64,000 nt of DNA from Gloeophyllum trabeum ATCC 11539 (lineage: Eukaryota; Basidiomycota; Agaricomycetes; Gloeophyllales; Gloeophyllaceae), in assembly GCF_000344685.1 (NCBI RefSeq), contig NW_006920429.1, forward strand, positions 1 through 64,000, given 5' to 3'. Below the pieces are notes generated by a model. The model saw only the letters and a program-made list of their open reading frames with translations, ran no database searches and was not told the DNA's origin. A program made the position numbers and the translations under genes. Positions 44,014 to 55,397 of this stretch are shown here, piece after piece (within the stretch, counting starts at the first letter, position 1; each line of letters begins with the position of its first letter).

Positions 44014-45364
44014 TAAGGATTCTTCCCGACAGACCCCTCCTCCCGACTAGCGTGGGAGTCGGGGAATTGCCACAACGCGTCCCACCCGCAGGAAACGCAC
44101 AGCAAGTCTCTTCTTCCTCGCGCATCGTACGGTCCAATCATAGCCCTGTTCGCCTGCAATCACTTCGTCGAAATCTCGGTTGCTCTACTCTTCAACTGGT
44201 CTGCTCCGCAAAGCGCGCTCGTACAGACACCATACGGTCTCTCTTCGTCCGACGTGCGCGAGGATTTCCTCCCTGCTACTGGAGGCGCCCTCTCTGTTAG
44301 CCTCTTGAGGTGCGATGACCCGCTACTTGCTCGTATGAGAATCCAGGACACCACGTACGCGCGGGTGCTGCTGCAGTAACAGCCTCCCGCCCTCAGTGGC
44401 CTTATCTACACATCCTGCATCAGTCGTACATAGTGAGTCCCACTTACGTCGAAAACGGGTACTGGGAGCTCCCGCATCTCCGCCCGTTCCAAGTCGTCTG
44501 TCCTCGAGTACGCTTGGGCTGGTATCTCGCGCCCCCTACCGCCGACCAACCGACCCAGTCGTGGGGCCGAACGCCCGACTGGTGCGGCAAAAGCCAGCTG
44601 CAGAGAACCTCGCGCCCTCTGCTGTCCCGTAAGTCAAATTGCCCCACTTCCTCAAGTCCTCTTCCGCACCCCCCCTCTCTCTCCCATCACCCATCACGCC
44701 CGCACGCGCTCAATTCTCCACGCCGTCCGCGCGCGCAACCCCAACAATCTCCTCAGTATTCACAGTCTTACTTTTCCAAACCCCCTTATGACTTTGTCCA
44801 AACCTCTCGCCCCGCTCGCCCGCAAGTCGAGGAAGGCGCGCTGCTGACCACTCTCGCCTCTCGCGCATGCCACTTCCCACCCGCCAGCTGCACTCGCCCC
44901 GCGCGCGCGCGGATGAGAGCCGCCCCTGCGGTAATCGCTCGCCTCCGACGCGGCTGTCTGCCGCCGGAGCTCCCCCAGTTCCCCACGCTCGCTGCCGGTG
45001 CGTGGTCTGCATTCCACGGCTCTGACTGTGCGCCTTCACTCATTATCCTGAAACCCCTCGATGTCATTCGGAGTCGTCAAGGTATGTCACGATGGGGAGA
45101 GAGGGGCTGCGATTCGTTCGGACGTGTACGGTGTCCACGCCCCTCATACGTACTGTAGTATGCTGGCTACGAAGCCCCGCTATCCGCGCATCTAGCAACC
45201 TACGCCTCATCCGATTTCGTGCTTCTCGTAACTCTCGGCGAGGCAACTCATGGAGATCTTACGACAAGCCACTCTCTGGGTGCCACGCCGATATCGATGC
45301 CATGCTTCACGTACAGTTGATGCTCACAGGTTTCTCGCATACATATGCATATCCAACTCCTGAA
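44014..45364. other. Unassigned stretch before the inverted duplication arm 2
   Basis: A stop-free stretch on the plus strand at about 44115-44379 encodes a hydrophobic piece (PIIALFACNHFVEI, VALLFNW) followed by soluble sequence, but it has no start codon. An intron-like GTAAGT...CTCCTCAG occurs at 44629-44756. I could not join these to a gene. A relic of a membrane protein is possible. Confidence 0.3.
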
Positions 45365-46065
45365 ATACCTCCGGCATTGTTGGGGTCGTTCTTATCAGTA
45401 CGCTATCGTGGAGTGATAAAACGTGATGGCTGGATGTGCGTGGGTTCTGCTCCTGCTTCCGGGGAATACGAGGGCTGCCGACATACATCATATCGCAGGG
45501 GTCCGTTATGAGCCGCGCACGGCTGTCGAGCGTTACGGCGGGTATACGAAGAAAGTGCAAGCCTCGCAGTCACTGAACATCCTGTATCTCCCTGACTATG
45601 GCGCGGTGAACGCAATTAATCGCATCATTATTGCAGCCGGTATGTGCCCCCCCCCCCGGTTCTAGGTGGATACATACCGAGTCTGCTGTACCTGTACGGT
45701 GCCGTTGCAGGGAAAGTATAATCCTCGGTAAGGTTCCACCTGCACTATTGGTCGAAAGCGGCATAGTTCGCTGCGCGTCTTGTGAACCACGCCCCATGGG
45801 CGATTATTGCCAATCTGTCGCTTGATATTGCTCGCCATCCGGTCCATGCTGCCGAACGAAAACAGACTGCAACGTCAGGAGCCTCCCGATGACAGTACTA
45901 GGACGTCGAGGCTGTCGCCCCGGAAGGGAATAGTGTGGAGAGGAGTAAGGTGGATAGATTAAATGTTGTTTCCAGGCCCCAACGTGCCTTCTACTGAGTG
46001 CTTTTCTGGATAGGAATTCCTCGACTTGACCAACAGGCAGAGTCGGGAGTGCAGACATAGATATC
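45365..46065 (+). pseudogene. Second allantoate-permease-type relic, C-terminal pieces only
   Basis: Segments match the relic at 17500-18200. These are a GGGGTCGTTCTTATCAGTAC-like stretch (near 45380), CTGTCGAGCGTTACGGCGGG (encoding LSSVTAG) with a one-base loss before the TKK motif near 45545, HAPWAI near 45790, and EGNSVER near 45930. Stops and shifts occur in every frame. It is more decayed than the arm-1 copy although the neighbouring FunK1 genes are nearly identical. Confidence 0.65.
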
Positions 46066-46270
46066 TCAACGTTTGTTCGGGTTGCTGCCTGGCAGCATCC
46101 CCGGCGCGATTTGACGCAGGTCTGCATTATGCCTCAGGAAATACACGATTTAGTACGTGTACGACAGACGAGCAGTACATCTCTTGTTGACTCGTCTGGT
46201 GGAATTACTGCGTGGAGCCATGATAAAAGGCGCGTGGTCAAGGACGACTTGCCCGCCACGGAGTGGAAAC

Positions 46271-46291
46271 GGGGTCGGGGTCGGGGTCGGG
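46271..46291 (+). repeat. G-rich hexamer run (potential G-quadruplex)
   Basis: GGGGTC is repeated three and a half times, giving four G runs separated by TC. The matching place in arm 1 has only one unit, so the run expanded after duplication. It lies about 170 bases past the stop codon of FunK1 copy B; the G-rich strand is the non-transcript strand of that gene. Confidence 0.7.
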
Positions 46292-46457
46292 TAAATATTG
46301 TAGATGTAATGCTGAAATCAGAGCATACGACATACCATACAGGACGGTGATATGATACAGCACAGTACATCCAAGGCTAGAGCAGATGCTTCGTCAGGAC
46401 ATGCACATCGTGCTGCTTCAGAGCAGGAAGACGCTTGCCCCCTCGATTGGCGAAGCT

Positions 46458-49043
46458 TCATCCGCGAGCCCGCTTACTCCCCGACGAATGCGCTTGACTC
46501 TGGTCCGAAGCCTCCGCTCCGTGGAGTGAGCGCTTGCGTTTGCGAGAGCAGCTTGGGTTCGCACCTCCAGGCTGCGCGGTGCCGGACATGCCGCTCTCCT
46601 GAGCTGATCGCGTAGTGGATGTTTTGTCGCTAGCTGTGATGTTATTCCTTTGCGTCGTCGCATCGTCGTCCAGCTGGTAAGGGCGAGCAGGGGGATCATC
46701 TTTGGGCCAGTCGGGGGAGTCCAAGGCATCCTCGAAAAGTTTGAGGACAGCGTCGTGCGTCAACTTGTTACGATACTCAATGGGAACCTCGTCTGGCAGG
46801 TAATGAGTCCGCACTAACTTGCCATACTTGCGGAGGCATTCAGTGAGAGGTGCATGTCCGTCGACCGTGATGGTGGTGCAGCGTGTAAGAACGAAACTTC
46901 CTTTGCCTTCGCCATCTTCTCCGTCGAAGATTCTGGCCAAGACAGGGATGTTTGTCTTGGTATGGCGTCCAGCGGTGTATATCAGAACCCAGTAGACGGA
47001 CTCAAGATCATGCCACGCTTTATGTTGTCCATCACTCTCCAATTTTTGCTGGAGAGCAACGGCGATGAATTGGATTGTCCCCTATAAGATTACGAAGGTG
47101 TGACTAGCGCTATACCCGAGATGTAGATCGTCACATACTGTGATTCGTCGTAGATCCGATGTGGCCGTCTTGTCATTGAGAAAGGCCGCGTATTCAGGGT
47201 CAATGAGGAATCCCTTCTCGGTATAGGTTTCGTTGGGATAAGCATTGATCATGATATTATTGACGCTGATGTCGCGATGGAGAATCTTCTTAGCGAGCAT
47301 GCCCTCATGACCTAGAGTGGTTGTTAATAACAAGTGCATGTTGTAAAGAATGCACGCACCTTTGACGGCGTCACGTACGGCTTCCAGTAGTTCACGCGTG
47401 GAGCGAAAGCGGGTCAAAGGAATCCCCACAGACTCGAGTATACACCGATAGTGGATGCGCTCCACATACTTAGCTTTCAGTCCAGCTTTAGTGCGGAGTT
47501 CGTTGAGCGATGATGCACAGGTGCGATGGGTATTGACGGCTTCCTTCGGCGGACCACTGTCCTCCGTTTCCTGCGGTGGACGAGGGACGACGTCGACGCC
47601 ACGTCTACACCGGGCAACGCCGAACATATGGCCACCTTCGTGAATCCTCTCGTAGATCTCTGACTCAGACAGGCGGTCGGAGTCACGCCACGAGTCCTTT
47701 ATGATAACGTATCGTTCAGGCTGGTAGCCCTCGGCGTGACGCGAGTCTATGACGGCGGTCTGCATGGCGAGCCAAGTGCGAGTGCCGCGTCCGTGGAGAG
47801 AACGAGAAGTGAAAAGAGGTTTGCCCAAGGTAACATACTTCTCCGCCCATCGCGACTCCGATCTTGCTTCCTCGTTCAAAGGGACAGAAATCAAGAAACT
47901 GCTTGAACGCAACTCTTCGTCCTTGATCACTTTCATAGGATCGATGAGATTGTCTTTCATGGCATCGTCGAACTTCCGCTTGAGGATGGGGCGCGGGATC
48001 GCATCGGGGACCGGGCAAGTGATCGTGGTGTCGATGCCCGTGCCAGCGAGTCCGAAGGTCGAGAATCCATATAAAAATTTCACCAAGGGCTTGCAGTCGG
48101 CCTTGTATGCGAAAGATGTTGAGAATGTTACTGCCGAGCGATCCCACCGGTAGAAGCGCGCGATGTCCTTATAGAACCCGATGCCAATCAGATGACAGCG
48201 AGGTCGGGCTTGGAACGCCACCGTGGCCTGTTCCATTGTCCGATTCCATGTCGCAACGTGACCTTGGGCCATCCGCGTCGTCACTTTGTCCTCCTGGAGT
48301 GGATCTTCTGCCCGGGTCTTTTTCACCTCGATGATACCAAGTGCTTGCGTCCAAGGCAGGCCATCACCCTTGTCATTCTTCAACCGTATGTCCAGATCAG
48401 GCGCGATTTCGCGCAAATTCTGGTCGCCACTTTGCAAGTCCCTCGATACATCCTGGACGTAAAGGTCGAGAAGATTGCCGTCGGCATTCAGGGTGTCGAA
48501 AACATACTGAAGAGCGTTGCTCTGCGAGGCATGAGAAGAAATGTCAGAAAGATTCGCGGCAGAATGAAAACATGAAAAGCATACGATCCGAGCATACATC
48601 GGCCTCTCTCGATTGTGCTTAGGGCCTAGCTTAACTTTACCTAGGCGTTGCTGGAATTCTTCCAGGTGCGTGTCCTTGAAAGTGTCAAAAACCTCGTTGT
48701 GCTCGGTATTCGGGAAACAGAGGCTGAGAAAGCTGTCTAGTTTCATCGCACTGTGGGTGTGCTTGGCAGCCTCGGAGCCAGAGACGGTTCGATGGAATCC
48801 TTTCTCCCTCTTCGACGACTCATACTGAGTAACGCTTGTCAGACTATCCTGTAATTTATGGGGCGTAGTGTGAGCGGGTTTTTTGGTAATTTTACCAGCG
48901 GTGGGAGTCGCAGGAGCGTTGGAGACGTTGGCGGCAGCCGATTCAAAGGTGGCATCAGGCGTCGTAGGGCGTGGCGAGTCGGGTGGGCCAGACGACGGCG
49001 AAGGCGGAGCCACAGAAGGGGAAGGTGGCGGGGGAGTCGCCAT
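46458..49043 (-). CDS. FunK1-type fungal protein kinase, copy B
   Basis: Exons 49043-47360, 47311-47139 and 47081-46458 give 826 residues. It is nearly identical to copy A over the first 400 residues and less so afterwards. The intron positions and phases and the length of exon 2 (173 nt) are the same in both. The catalytic loop HRDIS has Asp575, and GFLIDPEYA supplies the metal-binding Asp. The C-terminal basic, Ser-rich tail ends KRARG. Differences cluster around residues 390-540 and in the C-lobe. There are no stops or shifts, so both copies look functional. A TATA-like box is conserved, but the distance to the ATG is about 20 bases longer than in copy A. Confidence 0.85.
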
Positions 49044-49104
49044 GTTAGCAGCGAGCGGAAAGGGACCGTAGGGCAAACACGCACCGGTTCAAGAAGTTGT
49101 TTAG

Positions 49105-49118
49105 AATATATAGTCCCA
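49105..49118 (-). promoter_or_regulatory. TATA-like box of FunK1 copy B
   Basis: On the minus strand GGGACTATATATTC lies about 65 bases before the ATG at 49043. It is the counterpart of the box at 14418-14427; an insertion of about 20 bases separates it from the start here. Confidence 0.5.
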
Positions 49119-49365
49119 CGATATTTGTTTGTCATCGTTTGCTGTGGCACAATCGATGGTGGTGAGCGAAGTTCAAGGGCGAGAACAAGAAACAATCACG
49201 TGATTGCATTTGTCACCGTCACGTCTCTTCTTCAGCTAATGACAATGACAGTGACAGCCACCTTCCTCCGGCTTGTGGCATCTTGTCCTGAATATATGTT
49301 ACATTGCGATTGCACAGGAGAGAATGTCTTTCAATGCATGTTGGGTCATGCACCATACCGATACA

Positions 49366-50554
49366 CTCTTGCGTGACTTCGAACTTCCCCTCACAGGCTG
49401 TGAGGGAAAGAACCGGTGCGGGTCGCGGGTATGGATACCGTCGGATACGCGTACGGGTAGCACCCCGACGTACCCATGACCCGCCGGGTGTCAAAAACGC
49501 GCCGCCATACGCGGTTTTGGAACCAAAACCCATCACCAAACCCGTACCCCTACCAGACCCGTGGACACGAGTTGAGCGGGTACGGGTATGCCCTCGGACA
49601 CTCGGGGGTATACCCGTGCCATTCACCGTGGGCGCCCCTTCTTGGGTAGCTCCTGAGGACCTATGCCTTATCATATTCACCGGCAAGTTCCAGTTCCCTG
49701 ACCGTCTCTCACTCCGGATCTTTCGCCTCTGGAGTTGCTCCTTTGGCATGGATGTTGTCTCTTCGCCATTGACAAAGTTTACCGAAGATGGCCTTATCAT
49801 CGAGCTGATGGTAGCAGTTGCGACTCCTCGAGCTCAAGTTATTGACTGCTGGGCGGCCATAGCGTTGGCCGGCAGATGGCTGGGGCTACGAACTTTCCAA
49901 TCTCGCGAAGCTGATACCGATCCGTGAGGTGAGATTCTGATTACGAGTCCTGAGGTACGAAGGTCGAGTCCTTACGCGCAAAATATGCCCGCGTGCCGAA
50001 CGTTGTCGGGCGTGAGAACTTTTTGTGCCGAGAAGTCGTGGGAGTTATATTTTGTATTGTAGACTACACTTTTGAAACTCAGATTGAAAGTCCGTTTGTA
50101 TGTGAGACTACAAAACCACTTTTGGCGCGTTTTTGTAGTCTCTGCGACCATTGTTTGCTCGTTTGCGGACTCAATTTTTTGTCATGTCTCGTTTTTATGT
50201 TCTATTATTTGTGGTGTATGCTATATGCGTCTATGATAATATTTTTGTGAATTTATTGATCGTGTGTCTTGTCCTGGTCCGCTTGGAGTTTTCGGTTTTA
50301 TTGCTTATCGTGGGAATTGACTGTTGTAGTCACTTGTAGTCGGTGGCTGACACCTTCCGACGCGTTGGTCGAGATTCCTGTCTTCTGATTGGTTGACGCT
50401 TTATTTCGGTACTGGGACTTGCCTCGTCGCATTATCTCTTACTTCGGTTCGCTCCCGATAATCTTATCTACTCTGCGTCCCTAGTCTGCCCACTCGATCT
50501 TGTCTGTGTACACGCAAGGCGTTACCCAATCATGGTCTCATTCTTTGCTTTGCT
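49366..50554. other. Low-complexity tract and spacer
   Basis: Between about 49415 and 49620 the sequence is made of CGGGTACGGGT- and ACCCGTACC-like words on both strands with no constant period. The rest is T-rich on the plus strand. No gene is recognised. Confidence 0.45.
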
Positions 50555-50807
50555 ATGCTTCCTTCCTTCCCCCTCGTCCAGCCGTCTGCATTCTCTGCCC
50601 GTCAATTGTTCTCGCGCGCTAAGGGGTTCCTTGCTGACGCCCAGAGTCATAGAGTCATATTACAAGGTGCGTGTGCAGCTAATAGCCTATCACTTGTACT
50701 GATCGGACTAATACCTCATTACAGTGCCATCCAATACTGAGATGCTCGTATTGGTACGCGAGTATCTTGAGTGGGACAGTCCGACTTTCCTGTGTCGGTG
50801 TTCATGA
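50555..50807 (+). CDS. Possible small two-exon gene (64 aa)
   Basis: Exons 50555-50666 and 50725-50807 join in phase 1 across a 58-nt intron with GTGCGT donor and TTACAG acceptor, giving 64 residues. The product is soluble, slightly basic at the start (ARQLFSRAKGFLADAQSH) and resembles nothing I know. The frame is short enough to occur by chance. The clean splice pair and position beside the unusual 51-60 kb cluster are the only reasons to list it. Confidence 0.3.
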
Positions 50808-51203
50808 TAGCCACATAATGGTATGTTTCTATCATGGACTCCTACACTCGAACTGATCGAGACCACACACAGGGCGTCCGAGACCGTCTTTGCCGGTAAT
50901 CGTTGCCTGTCAATCTTAGGCAGCCGTTCAATTTGACTATTTCGCGATCCTCATTTGTGTGGGGCAGCTTCTATCCGGTCCATCGCGCGGTGAGTACAGC
51001 TATGAGCTGTGCGGCAACTGGCTACTCGCCGTGGGAGGTACTTCAGGTTGGGGAGGGGGATATATCTTGACATACGCTCGAAGTACTTGATTCCCTCGCG
51101 GAATTTTCACTATCTATTATTTCTTGGTCTGCTTGTATTGCTGATGTAATGTACATGTACTGTATGCGATCTGAGTAGGTTCTGCGCTGAAATAAACGTC
51201 TTT
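50808..51203. other. Spacer, 3' flank of the 996-residue gene
   Basis: About 400 bases with nothing recognisable. It presumably holds the minus-strand gene's 3' untranslated region. Confidence 0.45.
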
Positions 51204-54200
51204 CTACTGTCCGTTCTGTTTGGCCTGATGAATCGCCTGAAGTTTGGTGACGTGCGGGGACCACGCTTTACCGACTTCCTCCACGAGCGCTTTGATCTCT
51301 TCATATCCTTGTGCGTTCATCTTGTGTTCTAGTACGTCTTCTAGTTTTGTCCACACTTGATCGGTAATATCACGGCCTGAAGTTCCGGGGAAGATAGCTT
51401 TCTTCGGATTTTGATATGCGACCCAGGTATCCTCCAAGAAAAATAGGTGAGAGTTGCCAGTAAGAGACACCAGTATGTTGAGGAGAGACCCTTGTTTACG
51501 CCATAGAGCTTCTTTGCCGCCTTTACGAGGATAACCGAGCCATTCGCCTAGGGTATCGAGCGTAACACTGACCGCGTGTTCGATGGCGTTGGACCCGACT
51601 CTACACGCCGTTGTTGGTTTGATCTTCTTTATCGATGGCGGCACCAGTTGTGGTAGTGTCCCTTGACTGTCGAGCTCCAAGACGTATGGTTGTCGGTCTG
51701 TTTGATGGTCGTATATCGTCCGAGTCAGTTTTGCCAGCCAGTTAATTTTCTTCTCGAAGAGTACGTCCTCGCAAGCGTTGCGGCAGTCGATTTCTAAAAA
51801 CCGCCAGGCTTTCCAGGTCCCCACCAAGATGGTATGCTTTAGTATACGGTCCACGATCGCCATAGAAGATATATTCTTGTCTGCTTTGTGGAGTTTCGCC
51901 CATATTCCAGGTAAGTTCATTGCCATTTCCGATGCTTCTATGTTGTCCGATTCCTGATATGCGAAGGTTAGCAGACTTGTTGAGATGGCCGCCAGCTGAG
52001 AAATCGACGGGAGTCCGTATATCGACCGTAAGTTGGTCTTGGCGGATGGGGCGATGGCAGTTAATCTTTGGATTTCTTGTTGTAGCTTGTTCTTGTCTAG
52101 TAATACGAGAATCTTGGCTTGTTCATCGATCTGGAGGGTATCGGCTATGTTTGTGGTCAATGATGGTTTTAGATTCTCTACAAATTCTCTACAATATATG
52201 ATTTGCTCACCCGTTCGGTTTTTCTTATTTCTATTTGCGCGTGTGTCTTGGCGTTCGGTCCCTCCTCGTGTATCGTTTGCTTCGGTGTGTTAGCGGTATA
52301 TAGATATTGTACTTGAATATTATACCTTCACCCGTCTCGTTTTCCTTGCGTGTCTGACTTCTCAGCTGTCTCCCTGAGTTAGTACTGGAGCTTGCTTCTC
52401 CTCCGTCGTTCGGTCGTTTCGTCGGCCTGTCTGGTAGATCTTCATTCATTTGTCTTCCCTTACCTTTACCTTGAATTGTTTCTTCCGGCTCCGGTTCATT
52501 CGTCTCTTCGTCTGATTTTGTTGATCAGTGAATATATGCGCCGTATGGCATTGACAACGACTGGACTCACCACGGTCTTTCCTCTTGCGCGGACGTGGGT
52601 GGACTCCGGTACTAGCTGCGTCTTCGTCCGACTCTTCGTCTTCGTCCGACTCTTCTTCTTCGTCTAGCTGTTCTACATCTGCGTTTGTTATTACATCAGT
52701 ATATTATGTATTTCGGTAATACAGTGTAAATCCTACCTCGTTCTTTCCTTGTACCCGGACGTAAGTTCAGACTTTGAGTTGGTTCCGCCTGAGGCACGCG
52801 GACGTCTCGTGGGGGGGCTGAATAGTTTGCGAAGTATATTGTATTAGTTATTTCTAGCGAATAAGCATACTAATACTTACCTCTCGATGGTAGTCGACCA
52901 TCCACGGCCTCGTGTCCTCCAAGGAGGAGTCGCTGATGTCGAGTGATATCTTCCCAACACTTGGTGATTTCCGCCGTACGTGCCACGTCGACTCGCGTTT
53001 CATCGATTTCGATTTGTTCGCCAGTTTCGCGATCGTATACCGTCGCCCCTCTTGCAAGAGTACCCGGATCGATCCGTATCTCAAACCTCTGATCGTGGTT
53101 CACAGCCTGTCGAACAGTACCTGAGAGCAGGGTCAGTAGGTACTCCGGCTGCCGATTCCCGCCGACCACATGTCCGTCTTGAGCGATCGTTGCGTGTTCG
53201 TGCCGTGCAATGGCTGCGACCGGTTTCCACGTCTCAGGAGTTACTTGAACATGCTTCTGTTTGTCGCGTCTGGGGTCGGTGTATACATTGAGTACGCATT
53301 CTTCAATGCGCGTGAGTTTGTCGGTTTGATACAGAACGGCGACAACTGAATAGACATCCTTGGGGACGTCGGGGATCCCTCTCGGTGCGACAGACGGAAG
53401 GCGGGAGTGTAGACGTCGTCCGGAGAAGGCGAGCGTGGTTGCGTATTCCATAATAATGTAGAGTCCGAATTCTAGTAGAAAAAAGAATGCAGAGGAACAT
53501 TGTGCGGGTGTTGGCGTGAGTACGACAAGTTGTGTAAATGAGCCTAGTTGATCATGTCCGTCCGGGTGGATGTCAGCCGCACGACCCAAGTCTTGCGCGA
53601 AGCCATCCCGTCCGTCGTCGGCAATGGGACGCGACACGTTGATTTGACAACCTGTCCAGAAGAACCTGTTGTTCTCGTGACCCAAGGGAGGGACCTTACG
53701 TTCGAGTCCGTATGTCTCCATGAGGTCTGTTCGTTCTTGTGGGGCCAGTTTCATCGCGAGACCTCCGTATTCGGTTACCGTCTTGTCGTAATTAGTGGAT
53801 TGACATGCCCGCACTTATTGGATTCTAAACGTACCTGGAGAAGTTTAATTCGGATGTCCTCCTCCGGTGCGGTCTTCGGATCATACTGCATGTTCTTGCC
53901 GGGATGAGCGAGTGCCGTCTGCTTTTCCACCGTGTATCCAATGCTATAGCAGCGATTGCCTTGATGATTGTACGGCTTGGAGTTGTCCCGGTACAGGCGA
54001 CGTTCGAATGCAATTCCCCCGGTCCACTTGCGATCTACCAATGACGGGGGAGACTCTGACCTTTCGTCTGCCGGCCCCAGTACCTCCTCTACCGTCTTCG
54101 CCATCCTCTCCATCGTCTCGTCCGTCGCGAGGTTATGCTGGCGTAGTATCCCCTCATTTGTGACCCACCCTTGTAAGTCGTCTTCTTTTGCATCCATGTC

Positions 54201-54555
54201 CGTGCCTTTGTCGGTATCCGTCTTGACGATACGTAGGAACACCGCCATACCGGGTTCGAGCTGGACGTACCCGGCCTTTTCTACCTCCGCCGGCGTACGC
54301 GCGTCTGTAGGTAACTCGCGTGCTTTGTATTGGGCGATTCTGTACCGGACAATTAACAGTCAGGACATTAATTAGACGGAGAACGTACTTTTCCGTAATG
54401 CTGTCCTTATCAACCATAATAAGCACGACTAAAGCATCGCCCCGGGGCCACAGCGGGTGTGCACATTCATTGACGCCGTACCGCAAGTAACGTTCACCGA
54501 GCGAGGTCTCGATATAAGCCGGAGTCGGAGAGAGCTTGCTGCTGGAAGGCGCCAT
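51204..54555 (-). CDS. Unrecognised 996-residue protein with acidic modular linker
   Basis: Eight exons close in frame: 54555-54389, 54339-53835, 53781-52881, 52817-52737, 52678-52571, 52511-52326, 52279-52211, 52177-51204. The N-terminal 524 residues look globular (start MAPSSSKLSP; ERRLYRDNSKPYNHQGN; CEDVLF-type helices come later). Residues 525-672 are a charged, repetitive linker (EEEESDEDEESDED, then Lys/Arg-rich and Ser/Thr-rich stretches) suggestive of a nuclear or DNA-associated protein. Residues 673-996 are mostly helical (LPSISQLAAISTSLLTFAYQ; GKEALWRKQGSLLNILVSLTG). I recognise no catalytic motif or domain. Exons 4-7 are all multiples of three in phase 1. The two halves could be separate genes, but the splice sites and phases agree throughout. 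It lies tail-away from the neighbouring 326-aa gene on the same strand. Confidence 0.6.
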
Positions 54556-55397
54556 CTAGAATATCGAACTGTAGCTTATGATTTACGAGAGGGTCGGCGT
54601 ACGTCTCTGGGCGGAGGGGGGAAATCCTGTCGAGTGTGACTGTACCAGGTACTTGAACGGTGCGGACTTGTGAAATATTGTGAAGTTGTGTTTCACGACT
54701 TCACAAACGTATATTACCTGTTTCAGCCGTTCCAGCAATTATTGTCACAAACATCGATCGAAAGGTATTGGAACTTACTTCACATTTGAACTAATGACGT
54801 ATGTTGTCTCCCATTTCCCTACATTCGCATTTATACTACGTCATACCTTGGTTTATACTTCAACAGAGAGTTTGAACGTCCTTCACCAAGGTATATCGAG
54901 AGACTTAACTTATTTGCCTGACTTGAAAGAACGCCATTTGATCTAATCGTGCCGATGTTATTTTTGCATTCTGATTTGCTGGTTTGTCTTTTCGTTCGCT
55001 CGATGCCGATTGTCATTTTCTATTTATTTGTAGGGGCGCGATGGTGTCAGAAGGATGTTTTATTAAGGAGTACCTGTATCTAAACCTAGTGGCGTAACTT
55101 GAACTAAGTCCGAATCCTGAGCGTCTGTTCATCGTGCACTGCTTTGCCACGTGTACAGATCGCTGGAGATCGTACTCCGCGCCTAAGTCCGTAATCTAGT
55201 TTGTTATCTCAGCGTCTTTTCCACGTTGCTTCTTCTAGATCTCGGATCAGTGGTTGTCGAGATCTTATCAAGTCATCTCTTCTATTTGTCTATCCTTATG
55301 TTCGGTACGCCACAACTTCGTCGAACAGCATGCCAAAATATCAGGCATTTGATGTGTGCGTATATTTGCATCCATACATATTACATGAACTCATTGC
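54556..55397. other. Spacer between two unrecognised minus-strand genes
   Basis: About 840 bases, AT-richer than the flanking exons. It should hold the promoter of the 996-residue gene and the 3' flank of the 326-residue gene. No coding frame was found. Confidence 0.45.

Larger units (their letters stand above)
45365..49365 (-). repeat. Inverted segmental duplication, arm 2
   Basis: Reverse-complement counterpart of 14130-18195, with the same gene order. The FunK1 gene and its promoter are followed in convergent orientation by the C-terminal part of the permease. The homology stops inside the permease, at the segment encoding SLLGVILIST in arm 1. The two arms are about 27 kb apart and point away from each other in orientation. 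Confidence 0.85.

Noticed and set aside
44433..45158. 241-codon plus-strand frame
   Set aside because: Pro/Ser/Arg-rich and crossing a clear intron-like GTAAGT...CTCCTCAG; probably a chance frame.
51204..52160. A separate 318-residue gene
   Set aside because: The frame has no ATG at its start, and a clean GTGAGC...TTGTAG intron in the right phase joins it to the exons upstream, so I treat it as the last exon of the 996-residue gene.
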